This document shows, one piece after another, positions 59,610-64,000 of a DNA stretch of 64,000 bases. The stretch's first letter is position 1; each line of letters starts with the position of its first letter. The stretch lies in NCBI RefSeq assembly GCF_000003815.2, contig NC_049981.1, forward strand, positions 12,634,211-12,698,210, in the 5' to 3' direction. Below the pieces are notes generated by a model. The model was not told the DNA's origin and made no database searches. It saw nothing but the letters and a program-made list of their open reading frames with translations. This DNA is from Branchiostoma floridae (taxonomy: Eukaryota > Chordata > Leptocardii > Amphioxiformes > Branchiostomatidae). The translations under genes and the position numbers were made by a program.

Positions 59610-61812
59610 ATGTCCAGGGGTGTGCTGCTGACATTGATGACGTCAGCATTCCTGGCTGTCGTGGCAGCTGACGTCACAAACCCCAGACTCGACCCGGACG
59701 CGGACCACGTCTGCCACCGGAAAGTCAGGTATGTGGTGTTTAGGACAAAGAACCACTGACATGGCTTTGACAAACCATGCATTGTAAAGTATAAATAATA
59801 ATGCAAATTAGGAGCTAACTTGCATAATCAAATAAAAATGAGGAAAGTTTATAAATTCGCCACATTCCATGATGGGACTCTCAAACATGTGACATATACA
59901 TTGTATGTAATAAGAAAGACAGAAATGCGTATTACCAATAGATATCAATTATGCAAATTAAGGCACCATGTCCATATTTAGTGATGACTAGAATCACATA
60001 GTTGTGAATTACGCAAATTTCATATTTGTTAATATATGTTTCTGTATGAAAAATTCCAGCCAATCAACGGCTCTGTCCAAGATTCAGAAGATATGCCCTT
60101 GTTACGTCGAAAACATGTTTTATGTATATGTGTTACAGCATGAATACTTACTTAAACTATAAACTATATCCGTCCACCGATATTTTAATATTATCTTGCA
60201 GGAGTTTCTCTCGGCAGCTGATTGGTAAACAAGAACCTTACGTCACCATATCAGATGGGAATTGTGGGATACCCGCTTTCTGTCCACCAATAATAAGGTC
60301 AGTATATTAAGTTTGTTGTTTGAATTCATAGGACATAAGAAAGTGTATAGATACGAGAAATTATAATCGTGTTAAGATATTACTATTTTTGTTATAAATC
60401 ATCTGCATTAAATCTGCAATTGAAAATATAAAAGTCTCTGTACTCTTGTCGTATCAATTAAGAAAGATTTCGTTAATATGTAAGTACCTTCGCCATGAGA
60501 AAAATGCTTAGATTGAGAGAAACTGACTTGACATCAAAAGAAACAGAATTTCCAAAATACCATAAGATCCTTAGCTAGAATCTGAGCCTAAATAGCTAGA
60601 TTTTGAGCCTAAAACAACCTAGTTGTATGTAAAAGCAACTTTTTTTTTGCTGCAACGATGTAATTTTGCAACTCTTCGCCGGAAAAGTAGTTCTAGCTAA
60701 ATTGGGGCCTAAATCACACGTTTGACGTTTTACACGAAAAAAAAAAACTTTTATTTTATAAAGGTTTTGAGTGTTTTTCTTTTACATACATTACACATTT
60801 ATTGTTTCAGCACGACATACATACGGGTCTACAGAATGGTGACCGTTCCAGAATTAAAAACGGAGCTGTTTTGCTGTGAAGGCTACAAGCAAGTCGACGA
60901 TCATTGTGAACGTGAGGACTTCAATTTCAAAAATATCTTTCTATTTCCTTTTATCAGTCCCTTTGTAAACAAATGAAAAATCATATAAAAGAATGGAACT
61001 GTACGAGTAAGTTCTAACACTGAGAATATATGGCATGGGGAATTTTTTTATAGTCTGTCGTGAAAGTCGTGTAATGAGAAATCCACTACTTTTGTGATGT
61101 CACTTTCTCCTGACTAAACACGTGACTCAGAGAGAAGTGGATCAAACGTTTCAGAAAGTTTATTGCGTCCCCTGTCTCTGAGACAAATTGGTCTTTTTTT
61201 CGTTGATTAAAGTTATTCTTTTCATTCCTGCAGCCATTTGTTACCCGGCACGGTGTAATGAACCCGACACATGCAAGGCGCCCCAGACATGTTGTAGTGA
61301 CACTGACCCACCAAGCGACCAGTGCGCTGCCATCAACATCAGTAAGTGAAGATTAGTAACTCATGTGATTATCTGTTCAATCGGGGTTTTGTCTGAGAAT
61401 CGTTGTCATGAGGCATTGGCCGGTGTGTTTTAACATTATAAATGGTCTCCTGTAGACACGATTTCTTTGATGTTGGTAACAGAGGATTGAAATAACCGTT
61501 TCCATACTGCTAGAGAAGTAGTAGTGTGTTTTGCTTCTGTAACCATTTTAACTTTTTCTTAGATTGTATGTCGACAATACAAAAAGTAAATTTTCTTTTG
61601 CTTTAAGCCTGTCTTGGATTGATAGCATTATACAAGAAATTCATGCGCTCTGTAACATTGGTTCGATGTTACAATATCTTTTGTGTATAGCTTTTGCATA
61701 ATTATGTTAAAAGATTGTTGCCTGATTCTTTAGATACGACGTGCTATCATGACGGAACATGGAGTGTTGGATATAGAAGCTGCCATTGTACACCAGGATA
61801 CCAGGGCAGTAG
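59610..61812 (+). CDS. Second EMI-domain protein, 5' part (5 coding exons)
   Basis: Exons 59610-59728, 60202-60297, 60811-60911, 61234-61341 and 61734-61812 join in frame to about 167 residues; the gene continues past the window. A signal peptide (MSRGVLLTLMTSAFLAVVAA) is followed by an EMI domain: DHVCHRKVR, then NCGIPAFC, then TELFCCEGYKQVDDHC. Next come a cysteine-rich segment (CNEPDTCKAPQTCC) and one EGF-like piece (CYHDGTWSVGYRSCHCTPGY). EMI exon phases (2, 2, 1) and the 101 nt third exon equal those of the gene at 640-7026, and in both genes the ATG is 3-4 bases after an acceptor. It is probably a secreted or cell-surface protein and a paralogue of that gene. Exact family membership and function are not determined. 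Confidence 0.82.
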
Positions 61813-61961
61813 GTAGGGATATATATAGATATGGATATACTTATTCATGTATAGTCCTAATACGGGTAGCGATACCAACATACAAATTCTCTGATGACAT
61901 TCAGTCATAACATGTATAGTTCAATGAACATAGACGTTTGAACGAAATGTGTATCCTTCTG

Positions 61962-63954
61962 TTTACCTGCATGTATGCAGGTATGGTTTTGATGCTGGTG
62001 GAAACTTTTCGGTAGCCGGGGATGTAGGGCGCTGTATCTCGTGAACGGATGGTGCGAGCACGACGATTTTTGGTACGTGGGTTGGGGGTGGTAGCCTGAC
62101 ACTCAGGTGTGATTTTGGGCCTCCTGGCGCTTGACCTTGACATTGAAGGTGGCATTTTTGGTGTTTTGGGGGCACTTTTGGCGCTGTGTGTCCGGAACGA
62201 TACGCGCGATTGCGACGATTTTTGGTGCATGGGTGGGGGGTTGTTGCCTGTTGCCTAGGATTGACTTTGGGCCTTGTCGCGTTTGAACTTGACCCGGCAG
62301 GTCGAATTTTGTGTCCGGGAGGGGTGTTTCCGGAGTTATATCTTCTGAACGGCTGGTGCTGGCGCGATGATATTTGGCACATGTGTCGGCGGTGGCTGAA
62401 TAATGCTCAATTTTGATTTTGGCGCCCTTGGTGCTTGAACTTGACATTTTAGGTTACCTTTTGTGCGGGCACGGGGCGTGCGCTGTATCTCCGGAACGCA
62501 AGGTGCCATTGTGTTGCCATTTGGTACGTGAGTTGTTTGTGGTGTCCTGGTGGTCAGGTTTGATTTTGGGCCTCCTAGTGCTTGAACTTGATACTGTATA
62601 GGTTGACCCTGTTTTAGTGTGGTTGGGGCATCCTCCCAATATCTGCTTGGTTTTAAAAACAGATTATGGTTGGGTGTAGAACCATCATCTGGCCTGGGCC
62701 ACCTTCAATGTATCAGTTTACTTAGTGGCACTGACAGTTTGCCAGATGACGGGAGTGTGCCAGATTATATATCTGTTGGTCAGGTATAATTGGAGTTTGC
62801 TTATTACTCTTTGTGGTGTTTCTAGAGCTGTATAGTACTGAGTTTTAAGTTCCGGTACAAGTTCCTTTACCCTGTTGGCAATCATGGTTGAACTTGAACT
62901 TAAACAGAAGAAGATGCAATTTTCTAATGTGGAGGAGAACTGTATAGAGTGTGGGCAAAAGAGAAAGGTATGTGTATGATTTGTCCTGTGTTTCTTTTTG
63001 TTTCTTTGGTAATGCCATTTCCATACTGTATACAGGTAATTTGTTGTTTTGGGCTAGTCATATTCGCTTGGTTTTTGGGCCTGCTTAATCTATGGTACAG
63101 GCAGGGTTAAGTGGTGGAGGCTTAGCTTTGTTCTGTTTTGAATTCAGTATCGTTTGTTGCATTTTGTCGCGGCAAATATATGATGAAATTCCCCTTCTAA
63201 GCAACTGCTCATTGGTTTGCGGGGATGTTTGCTGGGTGTTTGCTCTGACTACAACAGCTTCTGAACTTTTCAAAGCTTCCATTGCCAGCAGCTTGCCATC
63301 TATAAATGGGATTGACAAGGACATTTTTCATAGTAAATTGTGCTGTTAAATTTGGCTTAGATACTACAGGAGATTTAGGTTTGGGTTGGATGGATTGAAT
63401 GAAAATATCATACCACCCTGGGGACTAACTGTTGCTGCTGCATGGGGGCTACCACTATTCATATTGTCTAATGTCTATGGAACTACAGATAAAAGTATCA
63501 TTGGTCAAATTATGCGAGTAACATTCCGATGTCAAGTGAATAACACCCCAGAAATAAATCTTTAATGAATATCATTGGAAGAACACAAACCAAGGAGACT
63601 TAGCAGCTGCATTAGGTCAGTACATTGAAATAGGAAGATACTAGTATATCATGTGACAGAGTAACTACATGTGCATGGGCCATCTGAGACAAAAAAAGTA
63701 GCGTCTCAACAACTTCAAAGTACTGTGGTTGGTTACATACTTAAGAAATCCAAAATAAGTAATGTTCATCCATGTCCAAACTTACAAATTCAGAAAATGG
63801 AATTTCAGAGTCAGACTTTTGCATGGTGCACAACCAACACGGTAAAAAGCTCATTTTTCCAACCACGTACCACAGACAAAAAGGCAAAAATACACAATAG
63901 GTCTACAGAAACCCAATACATTTCATGCAGGCCTGAGGTCTACGAACTCTTGTT
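61962..63954 (-). mobile_element. Interspersed element, copy B (inverted relative to 31748-34402, uninterrupted)
   Basis: Its minus strand matches copy A from the TACCTGCATGTATGCAGGTA palindrome at 61964 to the end that reads GGCCTGAGGTCTACGAACTC on the plus strand (63930-63949). Four tandem monomers of about 150 bp lie at 62034-62182, 62183-62336, 62337-62484 and 62485-62635. Each carries a CCGGAACG-like phrase, a TTTGGTACGTGGGT-like phrase and GATTTTGGGCCTCC. It lacks the 646 bp fold-back insertion of copy A. It lies after exon 5 of the second EMI gene, presumably in an intron. Confidence 0.75.
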
Positions 63955-64000
63955 TTTTTTACGATTGAGCATCGAATAAACCCAACCTTACCTCATTGTA

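Overview
This window is intron-rich animal nuclear DNA with many transposable-element remnants and one 100-base assembly gap (24925-25024). The proteins are deuterostome/chordate in character: LEO1, a mu-class glutathione S-transferase, sialyltransferases with sialylmotifs, and EMI plus EGF-like secreted proteins. A lineage-specific sialyltransferase pair and a dense load of miniature inverted-repeat elements fit an amphioxus-like (cephalochordate) genome. That assignment is an inference from gene content, not a database match. Almost every exon set below was joined by hand using GT/AG sites and reading-frame phase.

Layout. 1-7030 (minus strand): 5' part of a secreted EMI/EGF-like protein resembling MEGF10/PEAR1, running off the left edge; its largest intron holds a transposon inside a transposon. 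7031-16361: mostly non-coding, with dispersed repeats, a MITE and a SINE fragment. 16362-18139 (plus): a complete four-exon sialyltransferase-like gene (368 aa). 19269-23159 (plus): a second, divergent tandem paralogue whose last intron carries a young antisense non-autonomous LTR retrotransposon. 23703-28526 (minus): a mu-class GST facing it tail to tail, with one exon apparently lost in the N gap. 28925-34402: several long interspersed repeats, one interrupted by a tRNA-derived SINE and another by a 646 bp fold-back element. 37366-37620: a short intronless ORF of unknown function. 38403-38737: a LINE fragment. 40238-50015 (plus): complete 12-exon LEO1 (639 aa), with transposons in introns 1, 6 and 9. 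50016-59606: mostly empty of recognisable genes. 59610-61812 (plus): 5' part of a second EMI-domain gene, running off the right edge, followed by an inverted copy of the 31.7-34.4 kb repeat.

The genes do not form a pathway. The relationships worth noting are the two EMI genes pointing outward with the same exon phases, the tandem sialyltransferase pair, and the convergent 3' ends of sialyltransferase 2 and the GST. Several mobile elements can be delimited precisely. For the fold-back element the window itself contains an unoccupied version of the insertion site.
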